Shown in pieces: positions 34,863-43,207 of a stretch of DNA of 64,000 bases. The DNA is from Ruminococcus flavefaciens. GTDB taxonomy: Bacteria; Bacillota; Clostridia; Oscillospirales; Ruminococcaceae. The stretch is taken from contig SFMO01000193.1 of the NCBI GenBank assembly GCA_004554385.1, positions 6,660 to 70,659 on the forward strand, read 5' to 3'. How positions within the stretch are numbered: position 1 is the first letter of the stretch; each line of letters starts with the position of its first letter. Both the position numbers and the translations under genes were made by a program. Under the pieces are notes generated by a model that worked only from the letters and a program-made list of their open reading frames with translations, was not told the DNA's origin and searched no databases.

Positions 34863-36045
34863 AAACAATCCCGGCAGTATTTTGCCGGAGGAGATAGTAT
34901 ACGATCCCAGTGCACCAAGAAAGGACGCTCCAACAGGAGTTTCCGCACCTGTTCTTGACGACTTCGGATATGTGGCTCCGTCAGAGAAAAAAGACGGACC
35001 TACAGGCGTGTCTGCTCCTGTTCTCGACGACATGGCATCATATGACACAGCTTCCGGGAAAAAAGGTGCTCCTACAGGAGTATCTGCTCCCGTGCTCGAT
35101 GACAATATCCCATATACAAGTGAAAAGAAGGGTGCTCCCACAGGTGTGACAGCTCCCGTACTCGACGACGCCTCTGTTCCCTATACCCATGAACAGCTCG
35201 TTCTCTCAGATGAGGACATCATAGGCGGACTTACTCCCGAGCTTAAAGCTCGCTTCGATGCTCTCCCTGCTGACAAGCAGCAGCAGATAATCGACATGAG
35301 AAGAACTCAGCTCGGCGCTGTGGCACCTCCTGTACAGGTTTCCGCTCCTGTTCTGGACGAGGACAACTATACTCCTCCTCCGAAAGCAGAAGAACCCGTA
35401 CAGCCTGAGACTCCCATATCCGCTCCTATACTGGACGATGAGCCTGAGCCGCCAAAGTATCAGCCGAAATACGTTGACGAGGACCTCGAAAGAGCAAAGG
35501 CTGAGGCCTCCAAAAAGGCAGTATCATCACAGCTTGTATCTGAGCAGAAGGACTCAAAGGAAAGCCTGCGCATGATGCTTCAGCTCAAGGATGAGGCACG
35601 CCAGAGAGAAGCTGAAAAGGGCTTCAAGATATGTATCGTGCTCGCTGTTGTCGGACTTATCTCAGCTATTGCCTTCTATCTGCTCTATTCGGGACAGCTT
35701 GGACTCAGCTACAAGAACGGACTTGAAGGCTTCGGCAAGGTAATAAAGAACTCCTCTCTCTACATTGCAGGTATCGCAGCAGTCTGCTCCCTTTCACTGA
35801 TAGCAGGCATCAAGGGACTGAAATCAATCACATCACTTGTTATGCTTCTCTTCGGAATAATACAGATATTCCCCGGACTTCCAATGATTCCGCAGCACAA
35901 TGGCAAAATGTGGCTCGTAGTTCTGCTTTACGCTGTCGCACTTGCAGGTACTGTCGTTACATTCTTCATGCTTTCGGGCAGTGAGCCTGTCGGACATTAC
36001 TTCAACAGAAACAACCAGCCCCGTGAACGTGAACGGGATTACTGA
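34852..36045 (+). CDS. Membrane protein with repeated PTGVSAPVLDD motif
   Basis: A 397-residue protein that I do not recognise. The N-terminal 200 residues have no signal peptide and contain PTGVSAPVLDD at 27-37, 50-60 and 74-84, PTGVTAPVLDD at 96-106, and shorter copies VSAPVLDE (163-170) and ISAPILDD (189-196), separated by acidic, Pro- and Lys-rich spacers. One small helical segment lies between (LTPELKARFDALPADKQQQ). Then comes a charged helical stretch (about 210-255) and four membrane helices (about 257-281, 297-318, 325-347, 355-378). The repeats should face the cytoplasm and look like an array of short binding or modification sites. It overlaps the transglutaminase-dockerin gene; ribosome site GAGGTG. 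Confidence 0.85.
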   Translation: MYDENNPGSILPEEIVYDPSAPRKDAPTGVSAPVLDDFGYVAPSEKKDGPTGVSAPVLDDMASYDTASGKKGAPTGVSAPVLDDNIPYTSEKKGAPTGVTAPVLDDASVPYTHEQLVLSDEDIIGGLTPELKARFDALPADKQQQIIDMRRTQLGAVAPPVQVSAPVLDEDNYTPPPKAEEPVQPETPISAPILDDEPEPPKYQPKYVDEDLERAKAEASKKAVSSQLVSEQKDSKESLRMMLQLKDEARQREAEKGFKICIVLAVVGLISAIAFYLLYSGQLGLSYKNGLEGFGKVIKNSSLYIAGIAAVCSLSLIAGIKGLKSITSLVMLLFGIIQIFPGLPMIPQHNGKMWLVVLLYAVALAGTVVTFFMLSGSEPVGHYFNRNNQPRERERDY

Positions 36046-36054
36046 TAAAACAAT

Positions 36055-36094
36055 ACAGGGCGCGGCAGAGGAAAATCCCTCTGTCACGCCCTGT
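36055..36094. terminator. Bidirectional terminator between the SAPVLDD gene and spoVM
   Basis: The outer stem ACAGGGCG/CGCCCTGT and the inner stem CAGAGG/CCTCTG form a long interrupted hairpin. On the minus strand it is followed by ATTGTTTTATC, so it fits the end of the yicC-to-spoVM run. On the plus strand the T-tract is weak. Confidence 0.75.
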
Positions 36095-36096
36095 TG

Positions 36097-36180
36097 TCAT
36101 TGCTCTTCTTTTTTTATACCGAATATGGCTCTGAGTATGCCCGAAATGAATTTCGGGCTCTTAATGACCACTATCTTCAA
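36097..36180 (-). CDS. spoVM: Stage V sporulation protein SpoVM
   Basis: A 27-residue amphipathic peptide, MKIVVIKSPKFISGILRAIFGIKKEEQ when split as MKIVVIKSPKFIS and GILRAIFGIKKEEQ. Bacillus SpoVM (26 residues) shares the pattern MK...IK-PKF--GI-RA--G, including Pro9, which is needed for recognition of curved forespore membrane. SpoVM is a membrane anchor for spore-coat assembly. The start is a TTG (36180-36178) with AGGAGG 9 bases upstream. The gene follows thiN, as in Bacillus. Too short for routine ORF calling. A TATAAT with a weak -35 lies within the 57-base gap to thiN, so a promoter of its own is possible. Confidence 0.92.
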   Translation of the reverse strand: MKIVVIKSPKFISGILRAIFGIKKEEQ

Positions 36181-36237
36181 TATGTACCCCCTCCTTTGCA
36201 GGATATATGTCATTATATTCCGCAAGGGAGTTTTTTG

Positions 36238-36888
36238 TTACACCATATCCTTCGGAGTAAGTATCACCAGTGCAAGGCCGTCCTTTATACGCAGGACAGC
36301 TTCACTGTCCTCTATCTCGTTGCTGACGCCTATGGGGAATGACTGCACCATGCGGTAGTCCTCAAGTGGATACTTTACGCCGCGGAGATACTCTATACCC
36401 ACGCTCTCCGTTAATGCGAACACCGAGAGATACATGCCTCCGTCAGGCTTTTTGTAGGTCACTGCACCCTCGTCAGCTTCCTGCACCAGAAGGTGGCTCT
36501 CACCCTTTATCTCAAGGTGGCTTCCCTGCTGAAGAGCGTATATCATTGCCTGTATATTTGCGAAGCTGTGCTCAAAGCGCTTTCCTCCCAGAGCTCCGTA
36601 GAGGTCGATATTGTTGTAGCCCAGCTCTATTGCCTTTTTCACAGCCATCAGAGTGTCCGTATCGTCCTTTTCGGGGACGCTTCTCAGCTCCTCGACGCCC
36701 TTTGGCAGCTCTTCGCCGTAGGAGTCAAAGTCGCCGACTATTATATCGGGCAGTATGCCGAGCCTTAAAGCGTGTCTGTAGCCGCAGTCGGCACATATGA
36801 AGCAGCTGTACTGCTGCCAGTATGATAGTTCCTTATAGCATTCAAGGTCAGGCATATCTCCGCCTGCAAAAACTGCACATCTGTTCAT
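36238..36888 (-). CDS. thiN: Thiamine pyrophosphokinase
   Basis: Transfers pyrophosphate from ATP to thiamine, giving the cofactor needed by the window's transketolase and PFOR. The 216-residue product starts at MNRCAVFAGG (ATG at 36888), which overlaps the rsgA stop (ATGA). Family motifs: ICADCGYRHALRLGILPDIIVGDFDS, KDDTDTLMAVKKAIELG, and GALGGKRFEHSFANI. A GTG four codons earlier opens the frame but lies in rsgA. In Bacillus rpe separates rsgA and thiN; here they touch. Confidence 0.95.
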   Translation of the reverse strand: MNRCAVFAGGDMPDLECYKELSYWQQYSCFICADCGYRHALRLGILPDIIVGDFDSYGEELPKGVEELRSVPEKDDTDTLMAVKKAIELGYNNIDLYGALGGKRFEHSFANIQAMIYALQQGSHLEIKGESHLLVQEADEGAVTYKKPDGGMYLSVFALTESVGIEYLRGVKYPLEDYRMVQSFPIGVSNEIEDSEAVLRIKDGLALVILTPKDMV

Positions 36889-37763
36889 TTCAGCTCCCAC
36901 TCCTTTAACTGCTTTGCTTCTTCATACATTGTTTTATAGCTTTCATGTCTGCTTCGGGAAATATCTCCCTTTTCCACCGCTTCCACAACTGCGCAGCCCT
37001 TTTCGCACAGATGAGCGCAGTCTCTGAAACGGCACTTATCTGTCAGCCCTTCAAACTCACGGAAGCAGCCTGCAAGCTCCTCCTTGCGGATAATGTCATA
37101 GCGGTTTGTCTCAAAGGTGGAAAAGCCCGGAGTATCCGCTATATAACCGCCGCCGCTGAGCTTGTAGAGCTCCGCATGACGGGTGGTATGCCTGCCTCTG
37201 CCAAGCTTTCGGCTTATCTCGCCTGTGGCGATATTGAGCGTCGGGTCGACAGCATTGAGCAGTGTGGACTTTCCTGCTCCCGAGTTGCCCGTAAAGGCGC
37301 TTATCTTTCCGCTGAGCAGCTCTCTTACCCTGTCCACCGAAGCGTCGTCGTCATAGCTGACCTCAGCCACATCGATACCGATACTGCCATACACCTCATG
37401 TATGGGGCGGCTGTCACCGAGGTCTGTCTTGGTTATTACCATTATCGGGGTTATGCCCTTGTACTCCGCAATGGCGATGAACTTGTCCAGAATAAGGAAA
37501 TTCGGTGCAGGCTCACAGGTGGACACTATGAATATAAGCTGGTCGAGATTGGCAAGAGGAGGTCTTATGATACAGTTTTTTCGCGGAGCTATCTCCGTGA
37601 TGACGCCGTCCTCCACGTCAACGCGGTCGCCCACGCAGGGACTTATCCCTCTGTTGCGGAAAACTCCCCTCGCCTTGCACTCATATATACCGTCAGGGGA
37701 CTCTACGGTGTAGAGTCCCCCTAAGCATTTTATGATTATTCCGCTGAATTTGCCGTCAGCCAT
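36885..37763 (-). CDS. rsgA: Ribosome small-subunit-dependent GTPase RsgA
   Basis: Circularly permuted GTPase that helps mature the 30S subunit. The 292-residue product starts at MADGKFSGIIIKCLGG (ATG at 37763) overlapping the prkC stop by 4 bases. Order: N-terminal OB-fold (to about 70), GTPase domain with the permuted motif order VITKTDLGD, then GNSGAGKSTLLN, then DTPGF, and a C-terminal zinc region CRFRDCAHLCEKGCAV. The location next to prkC matches Bacillus prkC-cpgA, where RsgA is a substrate of the kinase. Confidence 0.97.
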   Translation of the reverse strand: MADGKFSGIIIKCLGGLYTVESPDGIYECKARGVFRNRGISPCVGDRVDVEDGVITEIAPRKNCIIRPPLANLDQLIFIVSTCEPAPNFLILDKFIAIAEYKGITPIMVITKTDLGDSRPIHEVYGSIGIDVAEVSYDDDASVDRVRELLSGKISAFTGNSGAGKSTLLNAVDPTLNIATGEISRKLGRGRHTTRHAELYKLSGGGYIADTPGFSTFETNRYDIIRKEELAGCFREFEGLTDKCRFRDCAHLCEKGCAVVEAVEKGDISRSRHESYKTMYEEAKQLKEWELK

Positions 37764-40108
37764 CAGAACCATTTCCAGACTGTCTGTCCGTCGTCCTGAG
37801 TTTCCCATGAACCGTTCACACCGGGCTGATAATCTACCCAGCCACCGTCACGCCATTCACCGTTAACCCCCGGAACACGACCGTCATTCTGTGTGGGCTG
37901 CTCCTGCTGCTGTTGTGTAGGAGCCTCAGTAGGTGCCTGTGTAGGTGCCTCTGTTGAAGGCTCTTCCTTCTTGAATGCGCCTACCTGTTCAAATGCGCCC
38001 CAAGCGTTCTCGCTGTCGGTGGTATATGTGCCCTTAGCGAAGTTGAAGGTATAGGTTCCGTAATTAGCCTTAGCGCCTGTTGTAAGGTTCGTAAGGATAG
38101 CTGTTGCTCTTACGTTCTGACCTGAGCCCTCGATAGTAAGTGAGTAGCCTGCCATTTCAGGACAGATAAGAGTACCTGTTGATTCAGCCTTTGTCTTGTT
38201 CTTCTCATCTGTGAGGATGAAGTCTACGCTGAAACGTCCTGAAGCTTCAGCAGGGAAGCTGAGGTCGATATCAACCTTGCCGTTAGGGATAGTACCGTCG
38301 CTGACATAGAGTATGATCTCTGAACCGCCCTCGATCTTGGTGCCCTTCTTAGGCTCCTGATCTACAACGATACCTTCCTTTTCATATGAAGGAGTAGGCT
38401 CTGTCTTGACCTTGAGGTTCTTGTAGCCTGCCATAACAGCAGCGTCCTCTGCAGTCTTTCCTATATAGTCCTCCATAGTTACCTGCTCTCTGTTAGCACC
38501 CATGCTGACATAGAGCATGATAGTTGTGCCCTTGTGGACCTCTGTGCCCTCCTCAGGCTCTGACTTGATAACGTAGTTAGGCTTTATTTCAGCGTCAGAG
38601 GTCTTCTGGACCTTATATTCAAGTCCACGTTCCTTGAGCTGAGTCTTTACAAGTTCGACGTTAACATTACGAACATTAGGTACCTCGACGGTCTCCATGC
38701 CCTTACTGATAACGACCTTGCAGACATCGCCCTTGCTGAACACAGAATCCTTTTCGATACTCTGCTTGATGATAGTACCCTCATCAGCTTCGTTGTATTC
38801 CTGTCCCTCGATCTCGAACTTGATGTCGCCGCTGTAAGCTGAAACAGCCTGGTTGTAGTCCCAGCCGATGAGATCGGGCATTGTCTTGTTGTTTCTGCTG
38901 CCGCTGTTTCTGAGAAGTCCGCTGAGTGCTGTTGCAACGAATATAACAGCAACTATGATAACAACGACTACTACAGCCGTAAGTATGGGGACTACCAGTG
39001 AAGAACGCTCTTCCTCCTCATCGTCATCGTCCTCGTCATCATCATACTCATCGTCGTAATTATCTGTATAAGCGTCGTTGTATCTCTGTGATACAGAGCT
39101 GCCGCCTGACGAATATCCCGAGCCGCCGCCTGCAGAAGCTGCTGCCATTGCAGGAGTCTTTGCAGCATAAGCATTAGCGACCTCCTGTCTGCTTTCAGAC
39201 TGTACTTCAGTACCTGCTGCAGAATCAAGGATCTCCTCGGGCTCGTCTGATTCCTCTGTATAGTAGCCGAAGGAGATATGAGGATCAGCCTTGAAGGCTT
39301 CGATATCGCTTATCATCTCGGCAGTTGTCTGGTATCTGTCCTCGGGAGCCTTTTCCATAGCTCTGAGAACTATCTCCTCAAGGCCGTCTGGAATATCGGG
39401 ATTGATAGCTCTCGGGCGCTCGGGGATGTCGTGCATATGCATAACTGCGATAGCAACGGGGTTATCGCTGTCGAAGGGCTTCTTGCCTGTGAGCATCTCA
39501 TACATCATAGCTCCAACGGAGTAAATGTCGCTCTTTGCGTCAGTAACGCTGCCGCTTGCCTGCTCGGGGCTGATATAGTGAACGCTTCCGATAGCCTGAT
39601 CGGTAGCGGTCTTGCCCTCCTCACGGGCGAACTTTGCGATACCGAAGTCCATGACCTTGATTGTGCCGTCAGTGAACATCATAATGTTCTGCGGCTTTAT
39701 GTCACGGTGAACTATTCCCTTATCGTGCGCATGCTGAAGAGCACGAAGAATCTGTATAACGAAGTGTACAGTATCCTTCCATGTAAGCACCTTTTCCTCC
39801 TCGATATACTCCTTGAGAGTGATACCATCGATGTACTCCATAACGATATACTGTATCTTCTCGGAGAAGCCCACGTCGTATATCTTTACGATATTCGGAT
39901 GTGAAAGAACTGCGATAGCCTTTGATTCATTGCGGAACCTGCGGAGAAACTCCTCGTTCTCGGCGAATTCCTTTTTGAGTATCTTTATGGCAACGGTCTT
40001 GTTGTCGATAACATCGACGCCCTTGTAAACCTCAGCCATGCCTCCAACGCCGATAAGCTCGGTTATCTCATATCTTCCGTCGAGCTTCTTGCCAATATTC
40101 TTGTCCAT
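37763..40108 (-). CDS. prkC: PASTA-domain Ser/Thr protein kinase (PrkC/PknB)
   Basis: Membrane sensor kinase that responds to cell-wall fragments. The 781-residue product has a cytoplasmic kinase domain at 12-270 (GVGGMAEVYKG, HRDIKPQNIMMF, DFGIAKF, GSVHYISPEQA), a Ser/Gly linker with a strongly acidic run (DDEYDDDEDDDDEEEE, about 350-368), one membrane helix at about 373-398, three PASTA repeats (about 410-605), a beta-rich extra domain (about 610-715) and a Thr/Gln/Pro linker. The last 40 residues hold a duplicated Trp-containing unit, PGVNGEWRDGGW and PGVNGSWETQDD. It is followed by rsgA and preceded by its phosphatase. Confidence 0.96.
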   Translation of the reverse strand: MDKNIGKKLDGRYEITELIGVGGMAEVYKGVDVIDNKTVAIKILKKEFAENEEFLRRFRNESKAIAVLSHPNIVKIYDVGFSEKIQYIVMEYIDGITLKEYIEEEKVLTWKDTVHFVIQILRALQHAHDKGIVHRDIKPQNIMMFTDGTIKVMDFGIAKFAREEGKTATDQAIGSVHYISPEQASGSVTDAKSDIYSVGAMMYEMLTGKKPFDSDNPVAIAVMHMHDIPERPRAINPDIPDGLEEIVLRAMEKAPEDRYQTTAEMISDIEAFKADPHISFGYYTEESDEPEEILDSAAGTEVQSESRQEVANAYAAKTPAMAAASAGGGSGYSSGGSSVSQRYNDAYTDNYDDEYDDDEDDDDEEEERSSLVVPILTAVVVVVIIVAVIFVATALSGLLRNSGSRNNKTMPDLIGWDYNQAVSAYSGDIKFEIEGQEYNEADEGTIIKQSIEKDSVFSKGDVCKVVISKGMETVEVPNVRNVNVELVKTQLKERGLEYKVQKTSDAEIKPNYVIKSEPEEGTEVHKGTTIMLYVSMGANREQVTMEDYIGKTAEDAAVMAGYKNLKVKTEPTPSYEKEGIVVDQEPKKGTKIEGGSEIILYVSDGTIPNGKVDIDLSFPAEASGRFSVDFILTDEKNKTKAESTGTLICPEMAGYSLTIEGSGQNVRATAILTNLTTGAKANYGTYTFNFAKGTYTTDSENAWGAFEQVGAFKKEEPSTEAPTQAPTEAPTQQQQEQPTQNDGRVPGVNGEWRDGGWVDYQPGVNGSWETQDDGQTVWKWF

Positions 40109-40124
40109 TTCCTTTCCTCCTGCG

Positions 40125-40850
40125 TTAGTCAGAAATTACCGCAACAGTTACATTGTCACGGCCGCCCTTGGTGAGCGCTAATTTTATAAGTTGATCTGCG
40201 GCGTCATCAAAATCTGAATTTAGTATAACGTCGTATATTTCATCATCACTGCAATATCCCGAAAGGCCGTCCGAGCACAGCAGCAGACTTATCTTATCCT
40301 CATAGTCCAGCATGAACGTATCGGTGAGCACCGTTTTTTCAACGCCTACCGCTCGCACAAGCATATGCTTCTGAGGGTGGACCTCCATTTCCTCTTCTGT
40401 TATCTTTCCCTGTTCAAACAGTACAGAGGCGACATTATGGTCAGTTGTTATCCTGACGAGTCCCGTGTCGGTGATCAGATATGCTCTGCTGTCTCCGACA
40501 TTGGCAATGAAGGCTGTTTTTCCTGTGACAAAGGCAGCTACACAGGTAGTACCCATACCGAAGTTCTTGAAATCGAACCTGGCCCGTGTATATATCACGG
40601 AGTTTGCTGCCGATATCGATGAGATAAGGAGCTTGCGGATGTCCTCATCACCGAGACTTTCCTTATAATCAGCCGAAAAACGCTGGAAGAATTCTTCTAT
40701 TGCGAGCTCGCTGGCTTCTTTTCCAGCTCGTTCGCCGCCCATTCCGTCGCACACGACGGCGAGCACATTATGGCCGAAGTATTCGCATCTGACAGCGTCC
40801 TGGTTTTCCTCGCGCTTCAGACCGATATCCGTGCCGTAGCGAAACCTCAA
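40125..40850 (-). CDS. prpC: PP2C-family protein phosphatase
   Basis: Metal-dependent phosphatase that reverses PrkC phosphorylation. The 241-residue product starts at the TTG at 40850 (reads MRFRYGTDIGLKREENQDA), which overlaps the rlmN stop as TTGA; GGGGGTG lies upstream. The longer frame would run into rlmN. PP2C metal and phosphate motifs are present: RxENQDA, VVCDGMGGERAG, FIANVGDSRAYL, ITTDHN, CSDGLSG and KGGRDNVTV. It lies directly before prkC, as in Bacillus. Confidence 0.95.
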   Translation of the reverse strand: MRFRYGTDIGLKREENQDAVRCEYFGHNVLAVVCDGMGGERAGKEASELAIEEFFQRFSADYKESLGDEDIRKLLISSISAANSVIYTRARFDFKNFGMGTTCVAAFVTGKTAFIANVGDSRAYLITDTGLVRITTDHNVASVLFEQGKITEEEMEVHPQKHMLVRAVGVEKTVLTDTFMLDYEDKISLLLCSDGLSGYCSDDEIYDVILNSDFDDAADQLIKLALTKGGRDNVTVAVISD

Positions 40851-41905
40851 GTATCCGCACCCCCATTCTGTTGACTTTGCGCAGCTGCGTCGCGTCTGAG
40901 CTGACCGCATGCTGCTTCAATATCGCTGCCGAGAGTTCTTCTCACGGTAGCGTTTATTCCCCGCCTGCCCAGCTGTTTTGCGAATTCCGCAACACCTGAG
41001 CGGGCTGTATGATAATTTCGTTCCCTTACCTTATTCACGGGAATAAGGTTTACATGGCAGTTCATGCCCCGCAGCAGCTTTGCCAGCTTATCGGCATCCG
41101 CCGCGGAATTATTCACATCGTCGATGACCGCATACTCGAAGGTCACGCGGCGTCCCGTCTTATCGATGTAGTATCTGCAAGCCTCGATGAGACTTGGCAG
41201 CTCGTATTTCCTGTTTACAGGCATTATCTCGCTTCTGCCGTCATTGTCCGCACAATGGAGCGACACAGAAAGCGTCAGCTGGAGCTTTTTGTCAGCCAGC
41301 TCATAGATACGCGGCACTATGCCGCAGGTGGACAGCGAAACATGACGAAGGCTCATATCATTGCCGTCCTTATGGGACAGCAGCTGAAGGAACTTCATAA
41401 CGTTATCGAAATTGTCAAGGGGCTCACCGATGCCCATGAGCACCACCCCCGAGACCTTTCTGCCCGAGTCTCTCTCAGCCTCATAGATCTGTAAAAGAAT
41501 CTCTGAGGGAGTAAGGCTTCTGACATAGCCTGCAATAGCAGACGCACAGAAGCGACAGCCCATTTTGCACCCCACCTGAGTGGACACACAGATACTGTAT
41601 CCGTAGCTGTACTCCATCAGGACGGTCTCCACAAAATTGCCGTCAGAAAGCCTATAAAGATATTTTACCGTATTATCTATAGCAGATTCAAGCTTTTTCT
41701 GTATAAATAGTCCATTTATACAAAATTTTTCTTTTAAAGTACTGCGCAATTGGATAGATATATCAGACATTTTGTCGAAATCAAGGACTCTTTTTACATG
41801 AAGCCACTGAAATATCTGCTTTGCGCGGAATTTCTTCTCTCCGAGAGCGGTAAGCGCTTCCGTAAGTTCGTCCAGATCAAGACTGAGAATATCTACTTTT
41901 TCCAA
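40847..41905 (-). CDS. rlmN: Dual-specificity RNA methyltransferase RlmN
   Basis: Radical-SAM enzyme that methylates C2 of A2503 in 23S rRNA and A37 of some tRNAs. The 352-residue product has the cluster motif GCKMGCRFCASA, GVVLMGIGEPLDN, SVSLHCADN and, near the C-terminus, the catalytic Cys of SDIEAACGQL. Start is a TTG at 41905 after AAGGTG. It lies 9 bases from the rsmB stop. Confidence 0.97.
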   Translation of the reverse strand: MEKVDILSLDLDELTEALTALGEKKFRAKQIFQWLHVKRVLDFDKMSDISIQLRSTLKEKFCINGLFIQKKLESAIDNTVKYLYRLSDGNFVETVLMEYSYGYSICVSTQVGCKMGCRFCASAIAGYVRSLTPSEILLQIYEAERDSGRKVSGVVLMGIGEPLDNFDNVMKFLQLLSHKDGNDMSLRHVSLSTCGIVPRIYELADKKLQLTLSVSLHCADNDGRSEIMPVNRKYELPSLIEACRYYIDKTGRRVTFEYAVIDDVNNSAADADKLAKLLRGMNCHVNLIPVNKVRERNYHTARSGVAEFAKQLGRRGINATVRRTLGSDIEAACGQLRRDAAAQSQQNGGADT

Positions 41906-41914
41906 TTTATCACC

Positions 41915-43207
41915 TTACTTTTTTCTGAATTTTGCTATGAAGAAGCCGCTTCCGAATTCCGGCGGCATAAGTGTAGCCATTGTGCCGAATTTCTCTCCCA
42001 TGAGCTTTGGGAGCTCCACAGCCTCAACCTCGGGATGTTCACGGAGAAGTCTTTCGCAGACTGCCTCGTTCTCTGCCCTTCTCACCGTACAGGTGGAGTA
42101 CACCAGAGTACCGCCGGGACTGAGATAGTTCAGCGCATTGCACACTATTTTGTATTGTATATCGGGGAGTCCTGCAAAATCCGGGATATTCTTGTATTTT
42201 ATCTCAGGCTTGCTGCCGATGACTCCCAGTCCCGAGCACGGGACATCACAGAGTATCTTTGTGAATTTCGGCAGCTCAGGATTGTACTTTGACGCGTCAC
42301 CCGCCGCCGCTTTTATATTGGCAAGTCCAAGTCTTTCAGCACCCTTGCGTATCAGCTCTGCCCGTTTCTCGTGAAGGTCAAAGGCGTATATCTCGCCCTT
42401 GCCGCCCATGAGCTCAGCCATAGTGAAGGTCTTTCCTCCCGGAGCTGCACATATATCAAGAACTCTGTCCTGCTCAGTGGGAGCAAGGCACATGCAGCAA
42501 AGCTGGGAAGCGAGCCCCTGTACGTGGAAACAGCCCTTTTTGAAAGCTTCTGTCGCCGTAACATCGCCGCTTTCCACCATATAGCAGTTGTCCATGACCT
42601 TTTCTGCCGCGATACCGCCCAGTGCAGAAAGCAATTCTTCCTCTGTACATCTAATCGGATTGAGACGAAGATATGTGACATTTTTTTCAAGAGAAGCCGC
42701 AAGGAATTTTTCCGCTGTCTCTCTGCCGTAGTCCGCTGTAAGGCTCTTAACAAGCTCCTCGGGAGCGGAATACTTCACGGACATGGCTTTTTCGCTGTCC
42801 TTGGGGAGCTTCAGCTCCCTGCCGCTTCGGATAAAATTCCTAAGAACCGCATTGACCATGCCGGAAGCACTGGTCTTGCGGAACTTCTTTGCGAGAGCCA
42901 CGCTCTCGTTTACTGCGGCGTTGTCTGGAACGCTGTCCATATACATTATCTGGTATATGCCGCAGCGAAGTATATTCAGTATTATGCCGTCAAGCTTTCC
43001 TATGGGGCGTGAGCTGAGTCCGCCGATGATATGGTCGAGGGTCAGCTTCCGCTCGATAACTCCGTAATATAATGCGGAGCAAAGCTTTCTGCCGCGTTCA
43101 TCAAGGTCTGAGCCCTTCAGACCGCTGTCAAGCTGGAGATTTGAATAGCTTCCTCCCGAAAATGTCTTATCGAGCAGCTTTACGGCAAGGTATCTCGGAT
43201 CCGTCAT
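41915..43207 (-). CDS. rsmB: 16S rRNA (cytosine-967-C5) methyltransferase RsmB
   Basis: SAM-dependent m5C methyltransferase. The 430-residue product has an N-terminal NusB-like RNA-binding domain (about 1-135) and a C-terminal methyltransferase with DICAAPGGKTFTMAELM for SAM, DVPCSGLGVIGSKPE with one active-site Cys and YSTCTVRRAENE with the other. The start overlaps the stop of the zinc-peptidase gene (TAATG). Confidence 0.96.
   Translation of the reverse strand: MTDPRYLAVKLLDKTFSGGSYSNLQLDSGLKGSDLDERGRKLCSALYYGVIERKLTLDHIIGGLSSRPIGKLDGIILNILRCGIYQIMYMDSVPDNAAVNESVALAKKFRKTSASGMVNAVLRNFIRSGRELKLPKDSEKAMSVKYSAPEELVKSLTADYGRETAEKFLAASLEKNVTYLRLNPIRCTEEELLSALGGIAAEKVMDNCYMVESGDVTATEAFKKGCFHVQGLASQLCCMCLAPTEQDRVLDICAAPGGKTFTMAELMGGKGEIYAFDLHEKRAELIRKGAERLGLANIKAAAGDASKYNPELPKFTKILCDVPCSGLGVIGSKPEIKYKNIPDFAGLPDIQYKIVCNALNYLSPGGTLVYSTCTVRRAENEAVCERLLREHPEVEAVELPKLMGEKFGTMATLMPPEFGSGFFIAKFRKK

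Noticed and set aside
36046..36240. rpmB, which in Bacillus lies opposite spoVM
   Set aside because: No frame with L28 features exists in the gap; only the terminator and spoVM fit.
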